DNA of 64,000 nt, taken from the NCBI GenBank assembly GCA_964654605.1, contig CAZZLW010000093.1, positions 27,991 to 91,990 on the forward strand, in the 5' to 3' direction. Shown one piece after another: positions 7,003 to 15,131 of the stretch (positions are counted from its first letter, which is position 1; the number at the start of each line of letters is the position of its first letter). The notes beneath the pieces are model-generated. The model saw nothing but the letters and a program-made list of their open reading frames with translations, was not told the origin of the DNA and made no database searches. This DNA is from Raineya sp964654605 (GTDB lineage Bacteria > Bacteroidota > Bacteroidia > Cytophagales > Thermonemataceae). Both the position numbers and the translations under genes were made by a program.

Positions 7003-7491
7003 ATGACACAAGATAAGGACGTATTGGAGCTAATAAATGGTTTTGGTGAATTGGATACCTTGGCCTATCAAGAGCAAGATTTAGGTTTTTTGAGAGACAT
7101 ATTTGCCGCACACGCTGTACGCAAAGAAAAGGCTGAAAACGAGCTAAAAGCCGTACAAGCAGAGTTTGAAAGCCTTAAAGCAAGTGCCGAAAGGCAAATC
7201 AACCAGCTCAAAGAACAGGCACAAAGAGATGATGCTGATTTTCAAAGACGCAAAGCAGGTTTGGAAAGACAAATAGAAGCCAAAAGACAACAAAAAGCAC
7301 AAGAGGCTCAAATGGCTATGGCTCGTACTTCATCTAATACAAGTACAAGTTCAACAACATCTACAAGTGCAAATGCACCCAAGGATAGTGCTAAAAACAA
7401 CACAATGCTTTGGGTAGGTTTGGGAGTAGGAGCTGTGGCACTTATTGGTTTAGGTTTATTTGTTTTCCGATCATCAACACAAAAAAAATAA
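7003..7491 (+). CDS. Coiled-coil protein with C-terminal transmembrane anchor
   Basis: A 162-aa protein. Residues ~38-103 are a long charged coiled coil (ENELKAVQAEFESLKASAE and RKAGLERQIEAKRQQKAQ), followed by a Ser/Thr-rich linker (~104-128). One transmembrane segment near residues 131-154 (MLWVGLGVGAVALIGLGLFVF) ends in a short basic tail. The layout of soluble part, low-complexity linker, single TM and basic tail recurs in the next two genes. The start at 7003 follows the upstream stop by 2 bp. No family recognised. A membrane-anchored structural protein of the virion is the likeliest role. Confidence 0.65.
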   Translation: MTQDKDVLELINGFGELDTLAYQEQDLGFLRDIFAAHAVRKEKAENELKAVQAEFESLKASAERQINQLKEQAQRDDADFQRRKAGLERQIEAKRQQKAQEAQMAMARTSSNTSTSSTTSTSANAPKDSAKNNTMLWVGLGVGAVALIGLGLFVFRSSTQKK

Positions 7492-7495
7492 TTGT

Positions 7496-8386
7496 ATGCA
7501 ACTGGAATATTTGCAAGGTATAGATGATGAAAGCACTGAAAGTGTTGCCGAATTGTTTGAGGGAGATTTGCCCGAAAGCATACAGGAGTATGTGGCTTTT
7601 GTAGAGCAAACACCTATGCAAACAAACAATTTAGGCAGCCTATTGAGTTCTATCAAAGATAGAGTTTTCAATACAGTTTCCGACAGGCTTGCAGGTTTTG
7701 TAGCGAAAATGACAGGCTTGCAAAAAGATTTGCTTGATAAGGAAGTAATCAAACAATATGTACAACAAAAAGGATTTTCCACTTACCTTGCCGATATTTC
7801 AAGCAAAGCAGAAGCAGAAGGCTACAACTACGGCTATGGTTTTGGAGACGGCAACGCTCAAAATAACAATAGCTTGGATTTAGCTGAATATGTAGGAGAG
7901 TTTGTAAAGGAAGGCTTAAATAACGGATTTTTTACACAAGAGCAAATTTCAGCAATGAATACAGCTGATTTGCAAGGTAGTAAAGAATGGTTTTCAGCCA
8001 ATAGAGCTACTTACAATTTGCTTACAAAAGACCAGCCCGCTTATTTTCAAAGCGTAATAGACGCTATCAATACGGCAAAAAATCGTATAGCGGTACCAGT
8101 TGCACCAGTTGCAAATGCAACAAGTGTAACTGAGCCGGAGAAAAACACCTCTACTGAAAATTTGCCTGTATTAAATAAAATAGAAAACACAGATAACCCA
8201 AAAGAAAGCACACCTACCAAAGAAAGTTTTTGGCAAAAGAATAAAACAATTATTCTTATAGGCAGTGGCTTGATTGTGGCAGGTTTAGTGGCAGGTATTA
8301 TTTACGCTACAAGAAAAAGTAAAGAAGTAAGTGGTGTTTTGAATGGTGTAAAACAAGTAAAACGCAAAGCGAAAATAGGTGTATGA
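7496..8386 (+). CDS. Tail-anchored protein of unknown function
   Basis: A 296-aa protein starting at the ATG at 7496, 4 bp after the previous stop. The first ~195 residues are a soluble domain with acidic helices (DDESTESVAELFEGDLPE) and a Gly/Tyr/Asn patch (GYNYGYGFGDGNAQNNN). A Thr/Glu/Asn-rich linker leads to one transmembrane segment at ~250-272 (ILIGSGLIVAGLVAGIIYA) and a basic tail (KQVKRKAKIGV). It overlaps the next gene by 4 bp (ATGA), indicating translational coupling. I do not recognise the domain. Same anchor plan as its neighbours. Confidence 0.6.
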   Translation: MQLEYLQGIDDESTESVAELFEGDLPESIQEYVAFVEQTPMQTNNLGSLLSSIKDRVFNTVSDRLAGFVAKMTGLQKDLLDKEVIKQYVQQKGFSTYLADISSKAEAEGYNYGYGFGDGNAQNNNSLDLAEYVGEFVKEGLNNGFFTQEQISAMNTADLQGSKEWFSANRATYNLLTKDQPAYFQSVIDAINTAKNRIAVPVAPVANATSVTEPEKNTSTENLPVLNKIENTDNPKESTPTKESFWQKNKTIILIGSGLIVAGLVAGIIYATRKSKEVSGVLNGVKQVKRKAKIGV

Positions 8387-8811
8387 AAGTTTTTAATATG
8401 AACGATAATTTTGCCAATGAGCTTGTTTTAAGCGTTAAGCAAATAGATGACTTTGCAAGTGAAATGGTGCAAGAAATAGAAAAAGCTGATGTTTTTGCAC
8501 AGACGCAAAGCAAACCTTCATACGCTCTTACCGTAGAGCCTCAAACGGAAACGGATAAAAAGACAAATGTAAATGCAAAACAAATACAAGCAAGTTCTAC
8601 TTCTACGGAAACAATACAGCCAGAAATAGTATCTAAAAACAGCAAAACACAGCTATCTGTAAAAACCGATAGTGCCGAAAGAAAGCGAAAAGTGCATTGG
8701 TTAGAAGTTTTGCTCATAGCTGGTGGTATTGGAATAATTGCTTGGGCTTTACTAAAAAAAGAAGCCAAAGAGCAACCTAAAGAACAGCAACCCAAACAAA
8801 ATCAAACATAA
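8383..8811 (+). CDS. Small protein with C-terminal transmembrane segment
   Basis: A 142-aa protein. It has an amphipathic helical N-terminus (FANELVLSVKQIDDFASEM), a long polar Thr/Gln/Lys-rich linker, and one transmembrane segment at ~103-122 (VLLIAGGIGIIAWALL) followed by a Lys/Glu/Gln tail. The ATGA overlap with the previous gene couples their translation. It immediately precedes the capsid-candidate gene. No domain recognised. The architecture matches a virion membrane protein that could link an inner membrane to the capsid. Confidence 0.6.
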   Translation: MKVFNMNDNFANELVLSVKQIDDFASEMVQEIEKADVFAQTQSKPSYALTVEPQTETDKKTNVNAKQIQASSTSTETIQPEIVSKNSKTQLSVKTDSAERKRKVHWLEVLLIAGGIGIIAWALLKKEAKEQPKEQQPKQNQT

Positions 8812-8836
8812 AACTTAAAACTCAAACTAAAAAACT

Positions 8837-9562
8837 ATGATTGACGAAAAAAACGAGCAAGGGCTAATGGCAGGTCTTGCAGGTGTTATGCAACTTGCAG
8901 GCAAACTTGATGACAAGCAAATTTTTAGCTTGATAGCCACGGGCGTAAATAAAATCGCCGAGAACCAAAGAACCGCAAGTCGTGGTAGTCGTGAGGATTT
9001 TTTCAAATACTCTGATCGCTTGGAAAAAGGAGTAGTGGAAAAAATCAAAAAAGGAGAACTGCAAGCAGTAGATTACGAAATTATCAGCGTAGTTGAGGTT
9101 ACTGCGGGTGCGGGGAAAAGAAGTATAGATTTCTTTACCAGCGACCAAGTTTATAAAGCGGGTATTCATACCTTGAACAATGGACGCACCGAAAAGGACT
9201 TCAATATGATTGTGTCTGAAATCGGTTTGCTTGCGGCTAACTTTACAGCTCCTTTGACGGATGCCGCTATTTTGAATGCATCCTTTCAAAGTGTTTCACT
9301 TTTTCCAAGTTTGAGAAATGCTTTTTTGAATGTTTCTTGCAACAATCGTATCATCACCCGCCACTTGCCCGTAAATAGCTTTTATGCAGTAAATTTGGCG
9401 TATACGACTGACCAAGAACACGTTATTCGCTTGGACAACCCCAAATTTTTGCTTGGCAATGAAGTCCTTACCGCAACGTTAGAGTTCCAAGACGCCAGTG
9501 GTGTGCCTGCAAATACTATCGCAATGATTAAATTGCGTGGAACAGCTACCCTACCTCGCTAA
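8837..9562 (+). CDS. Major capsid protein candidate of a tailless phage
   Basis: A 241-aa soluble protein without membrane segments. Residues ~1-85 are helical (GLMAGLAGVMQLAGKL and later EKGVVEKIKKGEL). From ~residue 80 it becomes beta-rich (SVVEVTAGAGKRSIDFF, FLNVSCNNRIITRHL, then TATLEFQDASG) and ends in a strand, AMIKLRGTATLP. The ~160-residue beta part would fit one jelly roll. It is slightly shorter than the smallest double-jelly-roll capsid proteins I know of (about 270 aa). Three indirect signs point to high expression and a capsid role: the strongest terminator of the window directly follows, host-favoured codons (CGC/CGT, AAC) are frequent, and its neighbours are membrane-anchored structural-type proteins. 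No sequence family is recognised, so the capsid role is inference. Confidence 0.5.
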   Translation: MIDEKNEQGLMAGLAGVMQLAGKLDDKQIFSLIATGVNKIAENQRTASRGSREDFFKYSDRLEKGVVEKIKKGELQAVDYEIISVVEVTAGAGKRSIDFFTSDQVYKAGIHTLNNGRTEKDFNMIVSEIGLLAANFTAPLTDAAILNASFQSVSLFPSLRNAFLNVSCNNRIITRHLPVNSFYAVNLAYTTDQEHVIRLDNPKFLLGNEVLTATLEFQDASGVPANTIAMIKLRGTATLPR

Positions 9563-9568
9563 GCTCCT

Positions 9569-9596
9569 AAAAGAGGGGGCAAAGCCCCCTCTTTTT
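9569..9596 (+). terminator. Strong rho-independent terminator after the capsid candidate
   Basis: A perfect 12-bp stem (AAAAGAGGGGGC / GCCCCCTCTTTT) has an AAA loop and a T-run. It lies 6 bp after the stop at 9562, inside an otherwise continuous operon. Partial termination here would raise transcript levels of the upstream genes over those downstream. Confidence 0.92.
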
Positions 9597-9618
9597 ACAA
9601 AATCTAACCTTTTGAAAT

Positions 9619-9978
9619 ATGTTGAAACATTTTGACAAAGTTGAGAAGATACAAGCCTTAAACTTTACTTTTACAGGTATTCCTAACGAGGAAGTAGAAA
9701 GCTCTATACGGATTGACAAAGGTTGGAGCAGAATAGTTGGAATAGGCGTGGTAAGCGAATTTTACCGAGAACCCTCTACAATTGAAGAAGCAACTTTTGA
9801 CGGAAAAAGTGTGGATTTGTTTCCAAAGGGACTTTTTTCAGGAATTTTGCAAGGTTTTGATGTAGATTATATGCCTTGTGAAATAACTAATATGGATTTG
9901 AAAGAGGTAAAAATAAAAATTAGAGATTTGATAGCAACCGCCCGCAGAGTACAAATCTTTTTGATTTTAGACCGATGA
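9619..9978 (+). CDS. Small beta-rich protein, possible minor capsid component
   Basis: A 119-aa protein with an all-beta look: ALNFTFTGIPNEEVESSIRI, SRIVGIGVVSEFY and VEIFLILDR-like strands, and no membrane segment. Length and strand pattern fit a single small jelly roll or similar sandwich. It is the first gene after the strong terminator. The next gene starts in an ATGA overlap, so it and its partner are co-translated. I do not recognise a family. A minor capsid, penton or spike-base protein is a reasonable inference from position. Confidence 0.55.
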   Translation: MLKHFDKVEKIQALNFTFTGIPNEEVESSIRIDKGWSRIVGIGVVSEFYREPSTIEEATFDGKSVDLFPKGLFSGILQGFDVDYMPCEITNMDLKEVKIKIRDLIATARRVQIFLILDR

Positions 9979-10442
9979 AAGCCAGAGCCAAAGAAAAAAG
10001 AGCCGTTGAAAAAACATTTGTCATAGCGAAAGCCTATGAAGTAGCTCCTTTTACAGGCATTAGGCAATTTAAGTTTAGTTTCAAAATAGAAGAAGAGGGT
10101 TGGTATCAGTTTGTGCCAATACAAGGTAATTGCCGTACTCGTGTTGCAGTGCGTATCAAAAACAATGTAAGGCATTATTTTTTTAGAAGGCAAGAAACTT
10201 TGGCTTTCAACTTAAATGCAGTCAATTGTTTTGCTACTTCAATGTATCAGCCTCACGGAACTATTACAGAGCGATTTTTTATAGCAACCTCTGCAATAAA
10301 AAAGATTGGTATTGTAAAACTCAATAAAGGCGAATACGTGTCTGGAACAGCCCTTGCCGATATAAACATTATTTCAGGAACGGCATTTTTCCAATTGCTT
10401 TTGCAAAAAATTGTATACAAAGATGTTGGAGGCGTTGGTTAA
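9975..10442 (+). CDS. Beta-rich protein of unknown function, partner of the preceding gene
   Basis: A 155-aa protein with a basic N-terminus (MKARAKEKRAVEKTF) and then a beta-rich body with aromatic strands (QFKFSFKIEEEGWYQFVPI, RHYFFRRQETLAFNL and FFQLLLQKIV). No signal peptide or membrane segment. It overlaps the previous gene by 4 bp and the next by 20 bp. It reads like a small structural protein that contacts nucleic acid or membrane through its basic arm. Capsid association is inferred from location only. Confidence 0.55.
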   Translation: MKARAKEKRAVEKTFVIAKAYEVAPFTGIRQFKFSFKIEEEGWYQFVPIQGNCRTRVAVRIKNNVRHYFFRRQETLAFNLNAVNCFATSMYQPHGTITERFFIATSAIKKIGIVKLNKGEYVSGTALADINIISGTAFFQLLLQKIVYKDVGGVG

Positions 10443-10818
10443 TAACATATTACACAAGCAGTGTTGTACAAAACACGAGCTTCGTTATCACGAGGTAACC
10501 CAAGACAGCTATTTCAATGATGACGAGTATTTTATTGTACAGGAACATCAAAGTTTAGGTACTCCTACGGGTTATTTTAGCGATAGCGAAATTATTGAGT
10601 TCAATCACACTGCACCCAATCAGATTTTTACAATCAATACAGGTTACTTTGAGTTTCTTTCAACAAATCCAAACAAAACTGCAAGGGGATATTTACTGAC
10701 GATTTTGGAGCGAGAAAGCAAAGCAAAAGATACACAAAGCACCACTATTGAATTAGTTACAAATCAAGACAACGAAATAACCAAAGTAAAAGCCTATGCA
10801 AACATACCTTCTGAATGA
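10423..10818 (+). CDS. Small hypothetical beta-rich protein
   Basis: A 131-aa protein from the ATG at 10423. A TTG at 10411 would add four residues. It begins with a short helix containing Cys-Cys (ILHKQCCTKHELRYHEV), followed by strands (EYFIVQEHQSLGTPTGYF, then FTINTGYFEFLSTN). The third small beta-rich protein in a row after the terminator. Its start overlaps the end of the previous gene by 20 bp and its end overlaps the next start by 23 bp. No recognised domain. Probably structural. Confidence 0.5.
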   Translation: MLEALVNNILHKQCCTKHELRYHEVTQDSYFNDDEYFIVQEHQSLGTPTGYFSDSEIIEFNHTAPNQIFTINTGYFEFLSTNPNKTARGYLLTILERESKAKDTQSTTIELVTNQDNEITKVKAYANIPSE

Positions 10819-11572
10819 AAATGGAGTTAGGTCTTTTTTGCAAGACTTAAAGAATATAAAATCAAAAGAAACTACTTGCCAAATTTTTCAAAAAGCGAAA
10901 AATGATGAAGGCAAAGAGGAGGAAATTGCAATTTCGGGACGGATAAAATCTTTATCAGAACTTGAACGAGAACTTATCAACCTAAAACATACCAGCAAAA
11001 CCGATTTACTTGTCAGGGTTTATACAAGCTCAAGAAGCAACAAATCACAAGATTTTCATTTGCGTTCCGAAAAAACAGAAACTATGCAGGGCTTGCCTCA
11101 AAAAAATGACTTTGAGGCAAAATTAGATACAGAATTGCAAAAAATAAAACTTGAATTTGAAATAACAAGCCTAAAACAAGAAAATGAAAATCTTAAAGAA
11201 AAAAACACGCAACTTCAAGAAACTATCAAAGAGTATGAAAAAAGCATAGACGAATTAGAGGCACAAATAAGACCACTACAAAGGCAAGCCAATTTTGCCG
11301 ATAAAATTATGCTTGGCGTACAAAATGCTTTGCCGATGATTGCACAACAACCAAAAGTAGTAGAAGTATTGAGTGGGCTTTTGCCACAAGAGCAAGAAAA
11401 TGGAAATGAGCAAGAAAATGAACTTACAGAAGAGGAAGAAATGCTTTTGGATACAGCTAAAAGGCTTCAAGTACAAGCAGGTGAAAAAACAAGGGTTATT
11501 TTTGAAATAGCTTTTGAACTTGCCAAAAAACAAGATAAAATCGGACAAATATTAGAGATATTGAATGCTTAA
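10796..11572 (+). CDS. Coiled-coil protein
   Basis: A 258-aa protein. Residues ~1-90 form a mixed domain (LNENGVRSFLQDLKNI). Residues ~105-165 are a strong coiled coil (ITSLKQENENLKEKNTQLQE and IKEYEKSIDELEAQI). A Gln/Glu-rich linker and a helical C-terminus (EMLLDTAKRLQVQAGEK) follow. No membrane segment. It overlaps the preceding gene by 23 bp in another frame. It could be a scaffold, a spike stalk or an assembly factor. I recognise no family. Confidence 0.55.
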   Translation: MQTYLLNENGVRSFLQDLKNIKSKETTCQIFQKAKNDEGKEEEIAISGRIKSLSELERELINLKHTSKTDLLVRVYTSSRSNKSQDFHLRSEKTETMQGLPQKNDFEAKLDTELQKIKLEFEITSLKQENENLKEKNTQLQETIKEYEKSIDELEAQIRPLQRQANFADKIMLGVQNALPMIAQQPKVVEVLSGLLPQEQENGNEQENELTEEEEMLLDTAKRLQVQAGEKTRVIFEIAFELAKKQDKIGQILEILNA

Positions 11573-11585
11573 AATCATTACAACT

Positions 11586-11765
11586 ATGTACACAATATTT
11601 ACCACAAGCGAAAAGAAAAAGCAAGTGTTTGAAAAAATCAGTATGCTGGAAGATGAAGTAATTGAGGCTCTTGCAAAAATTGATTTGAAAGACCTCAAAA
11701 AACTTGCTCAAATGGTTAATAATAATCCAAGTATCGTGAAGTTTGCTACAAAATTTGCAAAATAA
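11586..11765 (+). CDS. Short helical protein
   Basis: A 59-aa protein from the ATG at 11586. An in-frame TTG 21 bp upstream overlaps the previous gene. The sequence is two amphipathic helices (KKKQVFEKISMLEDEVIEAL, then LKKLAQMVNNNPSIVKF). The stop overlaps the next start (TAATGG). Too small to classify. Retained because spacing on both sides is tight and codon use matches its neighbours. Confidence 0.45.
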   Translation: MYTIFTTSEKKKQVFEKISMLEDEVIEALAKIDLKDLKKLAQMVNNNPSIVKFATKFAK

Positions 11766-12517
11766 TGGCAAAATTACGTAAAAACGAAAAAGGCTGGGTA
11801 GGTAAAAGCATAGAAACAGGACAGCTCAAATGGCTTGTCATTGGTGGTGGTGCTTTACTGGTTGCAGTCGGTTTCGGTGTTTGGTATGTAGCAAGAAAAC
11901 TAAAACAAAGCAAGCGGGAAAGACAAATTCGCAAAGTGGAGGAAAAAACGCATATAGAAGGCAGTTTGGAGGCAGTTGCTAAAATCATTGCCGAAGAGGC
12001 TGAAAAGCCCTGGTATCTTGATAGCGACGAACAGCTTGTAATTGAAACTATCAAAAAATACATAAAAACGAAAGAAGACTACAATACACTAATAGATACT
12101 TACAGAAAACTGACAGGAAAGAATTTGAATGAAGAGCTTGCAAGATTTTTAGACCAAAACGAATTGCAAACTATAAGAGATATAGTTGAGCTGAAGCCTG
12201 AACGTATTGACAGAAATCAAAAGCCAATAGGTCTTCCCGATTACGACAAGAAAGCAGAAGAGTACGCCGATGAAATACATAAAATTGTAGAAGGAATAGA
12301 TTTTAATTTTTTTGCAAAAGATAGTTGTATAAAACTTGGCGAACTCTTTGAAAAAATTACGGATAAGCAATTTTTTGAAAAAGTAAAACAAAAATACGAA
12401 CAGAAATACGGCAATTTTTGGGAGGATATTTGGGACGAGTGGAATGTACGCTTTGGGTTTAGAAATGGGCAAAATTGCGGAAAATACCTTGAAAGTTATG
12501 CAAAATCATTAAAATAA
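11765..12517 (+). CDS. Membrane-anchored protein (N-terminal transmembrane segment)
   Basis: A 250-aa protein with one transmembrane segment at residues ~20-41 (LKWLVIGGGALLVAVGFGVWYVA) followed by a basic stretch (RKLKQSKRERQIRK). The remaining ~200 residues are helical and charged, for example VETIKKYIKTKEDYNTLIDTY and KTGKNLNEELARFL. The body has the look of a small all-alpha domain seen in phage membrane proteins, but I cannot name it. Its start overlaps the previous stop, so it belongs to the same transcript. Likely a virion membrane protein. Confidence 0.6.
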   Translation: MAKLRKNEKGWVGKSIETGQLKWLVIGGGALLVAVGFGVWYVARKLKQSKRERQIRKVEEKTHIEGSLEAVAKIIAEEAEKPWYLDSDEQLVIETIKKYIKTKEDYNTLIDTYRKLTGKNLNEELARFLDQNELQTIRDIVELKPERIDRNQKPIGLPDYDKKAEEYADEIHKIVEGIDFNFFAKDSCIKLGELFEKITDKQFFEKVKQKYEQKYGNFWEDIWDEWNVRFGFRNGQNCGKYLESYAKSLK

Positions 12518-12536
12518 ATCTCGAACTTTATTTTTT

Positions 12537-13193
12537 ATGCAAGCAGTAGTTAAAAGTAAAAATAAAAGAAAACGCAAAAAAGCATTGGGCGAAACACCCA
12601 AAGTGCAACAAGGGATTATGGTAACTCCTGAGCGAATAGTTTTGTATGCTTTGGGTATAGTAGCCATAGGCGGAACTTTCTGGATAGCCAAGAAATATGT
12701 AGATAGTTTGGTTCAAAAAACGGAAAAAGACGACACGACCCAAGAACCTATTGTTATTAAACTTGAACAAGGTAATTCTGGGGGTGCAAGCGTAGTTTCT
12801 CAACCGCAAGTACCACAACAACCACAGCAACCCGCAGAACAGCCTACTCAACCACAACAGCAACAGCAAGATGTAGTTATTCCACCTATTACAGAGGATA
12901 GGTACTGGGGGGGAGTTACTGCCCAAAGAGATGAATTTCCTTTACGTAAAGGGCAAGGCGGGTTACGAGTAAAAGCCTTACAGCAAGCCTACCGAAAACT
13001 TGGCTATGGTATAAATAACGCAACAGGGTATTTTGGTGATGTTACTTTACGCATAACAAGAGAGCGTTTCGGCAAAGATAGTATAAGCCAAGAGGACTTT
13101 GTGCGTATTTTGAAGCAAGCCAATATGAAGGGGCTTGAAGGAATATTAGACGGAGTAGAACACTCTATTACAGCAAAACTGATACGTGGATAA
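12537..13193 (+). CDS. Membrane-anchored protein with peptidoglycan-binding-like domain
   Basis: A 218-aa protein: basic N-terminus (KSKNKRKRKKAL), one transmembrane segment at ~33-53 (RIVLYALGIVAIGGTFWIAKK), a Pro/Gln-rich spacer (QPQVPQQPQQPAEQPTQPQQ), and a C-terminal domain from ~residue 137. That domain begins FPLRKGQGGLRVKALQQAYR and continues with TGYFGDVTLRITRERF, the pattern of PG_binding_1 (a strand-helix, then a Gly-x-Phe-Gly turn before Thr). The next gene repeats this layout. The spacer would let the domain reach peptidoglycan while anchored in a virion membrane. Binding is inferred from the pattern. Confidence 0.65.
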   Translation: MQAVVKSKNKRKRKKALGETPKVQQGIMVTPERIVLYALGIVAIGGTFWIAKKYVDSLVQKTEKDDTTQEPIVIKLEQGNSGGASVVSQPQVPQQPQQPAEQPTQPQQQQQDVVIPPITEDRYWGGVTAQRDEFPLRKGQGGLRVKALQQAYRKLGYGINNATGYFGDVTLRITRERFGKDSISQEDFVRILKQANMKGLEGILDGVEHSITAKLIRG

Positions 13194-13204
13194 AACTTGG
13201 TTTT

Positions 13205-13927
13205 ATGGCAAAGCAAAAAACATCTTGGCAAACATTTTACGAAAAAAACACAGGTCTTGTTTGGGCTGGTGGTGCGGTAATAGGTGTTTCGCTTCTGTAT
13301 TTGCTTTACAAATACACAGGAGTAAAAAAAGCCTTTGCCAAACATAGTTTAGGCAAGTTTGATACTACAAACACAAGCCAAGAGGTTCAAACTAAACCAC
13401 AAACACAAGTAGTAGCTTTGCCACAGAATACAAGTCAAAGTCAAAACGTTTCGGGAAAATTTCCTTTGCGTTATCAATCGGCACCGCCTTACAATTTTAG
13501 CCAAGAGGTTAAAAACTTGCAAGAAGCCCTTAACAGGTTTTATGGCGAAAAATTGGTTACAGACGGCAAATTTGGAAATGCAACTTTACAGGCTTTACGC
13601 AAACATTTTCCAAATCTGAATGTAACGGAAATTTCCGAGCAAACATACAATATGATAATGCGAGGACAAAGCAAACAAGAAGTTGTAAGTCAAACCATTG
13701 ATAGAACTTGGCTGGACGGACTTATTCGCTTGCAAGAAAGAGATAAAAGACGCATAGAAGAACTTAAAAAAGTTCCAACATTTGACAATTTTGCAGAGAT
13801 AGCACGCTTAACACAAATTGTAGCACAAAGAGAAAAAGAAATAGAAGCTGAAAAGAAAAAATCAGGGCTTTCGGGTATAGCTGAACTTGAAATGCTTTTA
13901 GCGGATACATTGCAAGGGTATTTGTAA
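13205..13927 (+). CDS. Paralogue of the preceding membrane-anchored PG-binding-like protein
   Basis: A 240-aa protein: short basic start, transmembrane segment at ~17-38 (GLVWAGGAVIGVSLLYLLYKY), Gln/Thr/Ser-rich spacer, then a domain opening with FPLRYQSAPP and containing EVKNLQEALNRFYG and TDGKFGNATLQALRKHF. That is a PG_binding_1-like pattern, and the FPLR opening is shared with the gene before it, so the two look like diverged tandem duplicates. The C-terminus adds a charged helix (RIEELKKVPTFDNFAEIA). Located 11 bp after its paralogue and 7 bp before a cell-wall hydrolase gene, consistent with a wall-penetration module. Confidence 0.65.
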   Translation: MAKQKTSWQTFYEKNTGLVWAGGAVIGVSLLYLLYKYTGVKKAFAKHSLGKFDTTNTSQEVQTKPQTQVVALPQNTSQSQNVSGKFPLRYQSAPPYNFSQEVKNLQEALNRFYGEKLVTDGKFGNATLQALRKHFPNLNVTEISEQTYNMIMRGQSKQEVVSQTIDRTWLDGLIRLQERDKRRIEELKKVPTFDNFAEIARLTQIVAQREKEIEAEKKKSGLSGIAELEMLLADTLQGYL

Positions 13928-13934
13928 GACAAAT

Positions 13935-14639
13935 ATGAAAGTAAAAGGAAATTTTTGGGTAGGTAATGCGGGTTTTGCGACCTTTTTTAATGAAGTAATA
14001 CACCCCACCAACCCTGCTTTGTTTCCTGCAAAAATAAATGTATCAGGTTATGAACATTTTGCAAACAATATTTCCCTTTGGTCTCCTCGCTCTCTTTCTT
14101 TGGCAGAGTTTATCGCCGTTTTTTGTGCAGTCTATCAGGAAACTGGGGGGCGTTTTGAAAGTATTAGCGAATACGGATCGGCTGAATACTTTGCTCAAAA
14201 ACCTTACGGCTATCGTTACAGAGGACGTGGCTATTTACAAATTACTTGGGAAAGCAATTATCGCATCGTTTTTGACAGCCTGGGCTTGGCTCTTGATGCT
14301 TTTAGCGATGCAGAATTGGACGCACTTTTTAAGCAAGATAAAGTTGCTTTTGGGGCTATAAGGGTGCTATTTTCAGACGAAAGATTGCTCAAAAAACCTT
14401 TTGATGATTTAGCACTTGGTAAATACAAAGAATTTGGTACAAGGCTAAATGGTAGTCCTTATTACGGACAAACGCTTGAAAATAGAGTAATGTATATTTT
14501 AAGAAAGTTAGAAGGACAAAAAGTAAAAAACTCTGCTTTCTTGCGAAATAAGCCTAAAATTTTAACCACAATTGCTATTGTTGCAATAATTTCAGTTACA
14601 TCTTACATAATTTACAAGTACAAAAAGGTCTCAAACTAA
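13935..14639 (+). CDS. GH19-like cell-wall hydrolase with C-terminal transmembrane anchor
   Basis: A 234-aa protein matching the GH19 chitinase/lysozyme-like fold. The catalytic-Glu motif YQETGG has Glu69, and the GH19 signature RGRGYLQITW spans residues 96-105, followed by SNYR. GH19-type phage enzymes cleave peptidoglycan glycan strands. Unlike a free endolysin it ends in one transmembrane segment (~207-228, TTIAIVAIISVTSYIIYKY) with a basic tail, so the enzyme is tethered to a membrane. Beside two membrane-anchored PG-binding-like proteins this points to a virion-borne muralytic complex used at entry rather than at lysis. A separate soluble lysozyme exists at 21258. Confidence 0.75.
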   Translation: MKVKGNFWVGNAGFATFFNEVIHPTNPALFPAKINVSGYEHFANNISLWSPRSLSLAEFIAVFCAVYQETGGRFESISEYGSAEYFAQKPYGYRYRGRGYLQITWESNYRIVFDSLGLALDAFSDAELDALFKQDKVAFGAIRVLFSDERLLKKPFDDLALGKYKEFGTRLNGSPYYGQTLENRVMYILRKLEGQKVKNSAFLRNKPKILTTIAIVAIISVTSYIIYKYKKVSN

Positions 14640-14651
14640 AATTTTATTGAT

Positions 14652-15131
14652 ATGGCAAAAAGTTGTAAGTCTAAACCTCAACCCCGTGCTTGCAAAGCAA
14701 TGTTTAAGAAAATGCAAGAAAGGGGTGTTTATGACAAATCAAAAGCGGGCTTAAAAGGCACTCCTAAAAAAACAAAAGCTAAAAAAGGCTTATCGGGTAC
14801 TGAAAACTTGAATGGTGTAGCTTCTGGTGTTTTGATTGGTGCAGGTGTTGGTTTGGTGTTTTTGGGTGTTGGTGCTTATTTTGGGTACAGATACCTCAAA
14901 AACAAAGAAATTGATGGGATTATTTCTGACCAAGAAAAGGCAAACAACGCAAGGCTTGTAGAAGCTGACAAAACCAAAGCCAAAGAAAACTTGAAAAAGC
15001 TGAACTACTTGCAATTACGCAATTTGCGTAAAACACTCAAAGAAATGCAAGAAGGAAAAATAACAGCCGAAAGGCTAACCGACAAGCAGAAAAAGTATTT
15101 TGAAACGGCTCAAATTCCTTTGTCTGTTTAA
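14652..15131 (+). CDS. Small membrane protein with basic N-terminus
   Basis: A 159-aa protein. The first ~48 residues are very basic (SKPQPRACKAMFKKMQERG and LKGTPKKTKAKKGL), a candidate DNA-binding arm. One transmembrane segment lies at ~57-80 (ASGVLIGAGVGLVFLGVGAYF). The rest is a charged helix with the phrase LNYLQLRNLRKTLKEMQEG. The stop overlaps the next start (TAATG). No family recognised. A protein with a basic arm on one membrane face could tether packaged DNA, but that is speculation. Confidence 0.6.
   Translation: MAKSCKSKPQPRACKAMFKKMQERGVYDKSKAGLKGTPKKTKAKKGLSGTENLNGVASGVLIGAGVGLVFLGVGAYFGYRYLKNKEIDGIISDQEKANNARLVEADKTKAKENLKKLNYLQLRNLRKTLKEMQEGKITAERLTDKQKKYFETAQIPLSV

Noticed and set aside
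7308..7613. Minus-strand 101-aa frame across the 7003/7496 gene boundary
   Set aside because: Antisense to two tightly spaced plus-strand genes. No independent support.
14038..14361. Plus-strand open frame inside the GH19-like gene
   Set aside because: Lies fully within a gene with clear catalytic motifs in another frame. Hydrophobicity is a frame-shadow effect.
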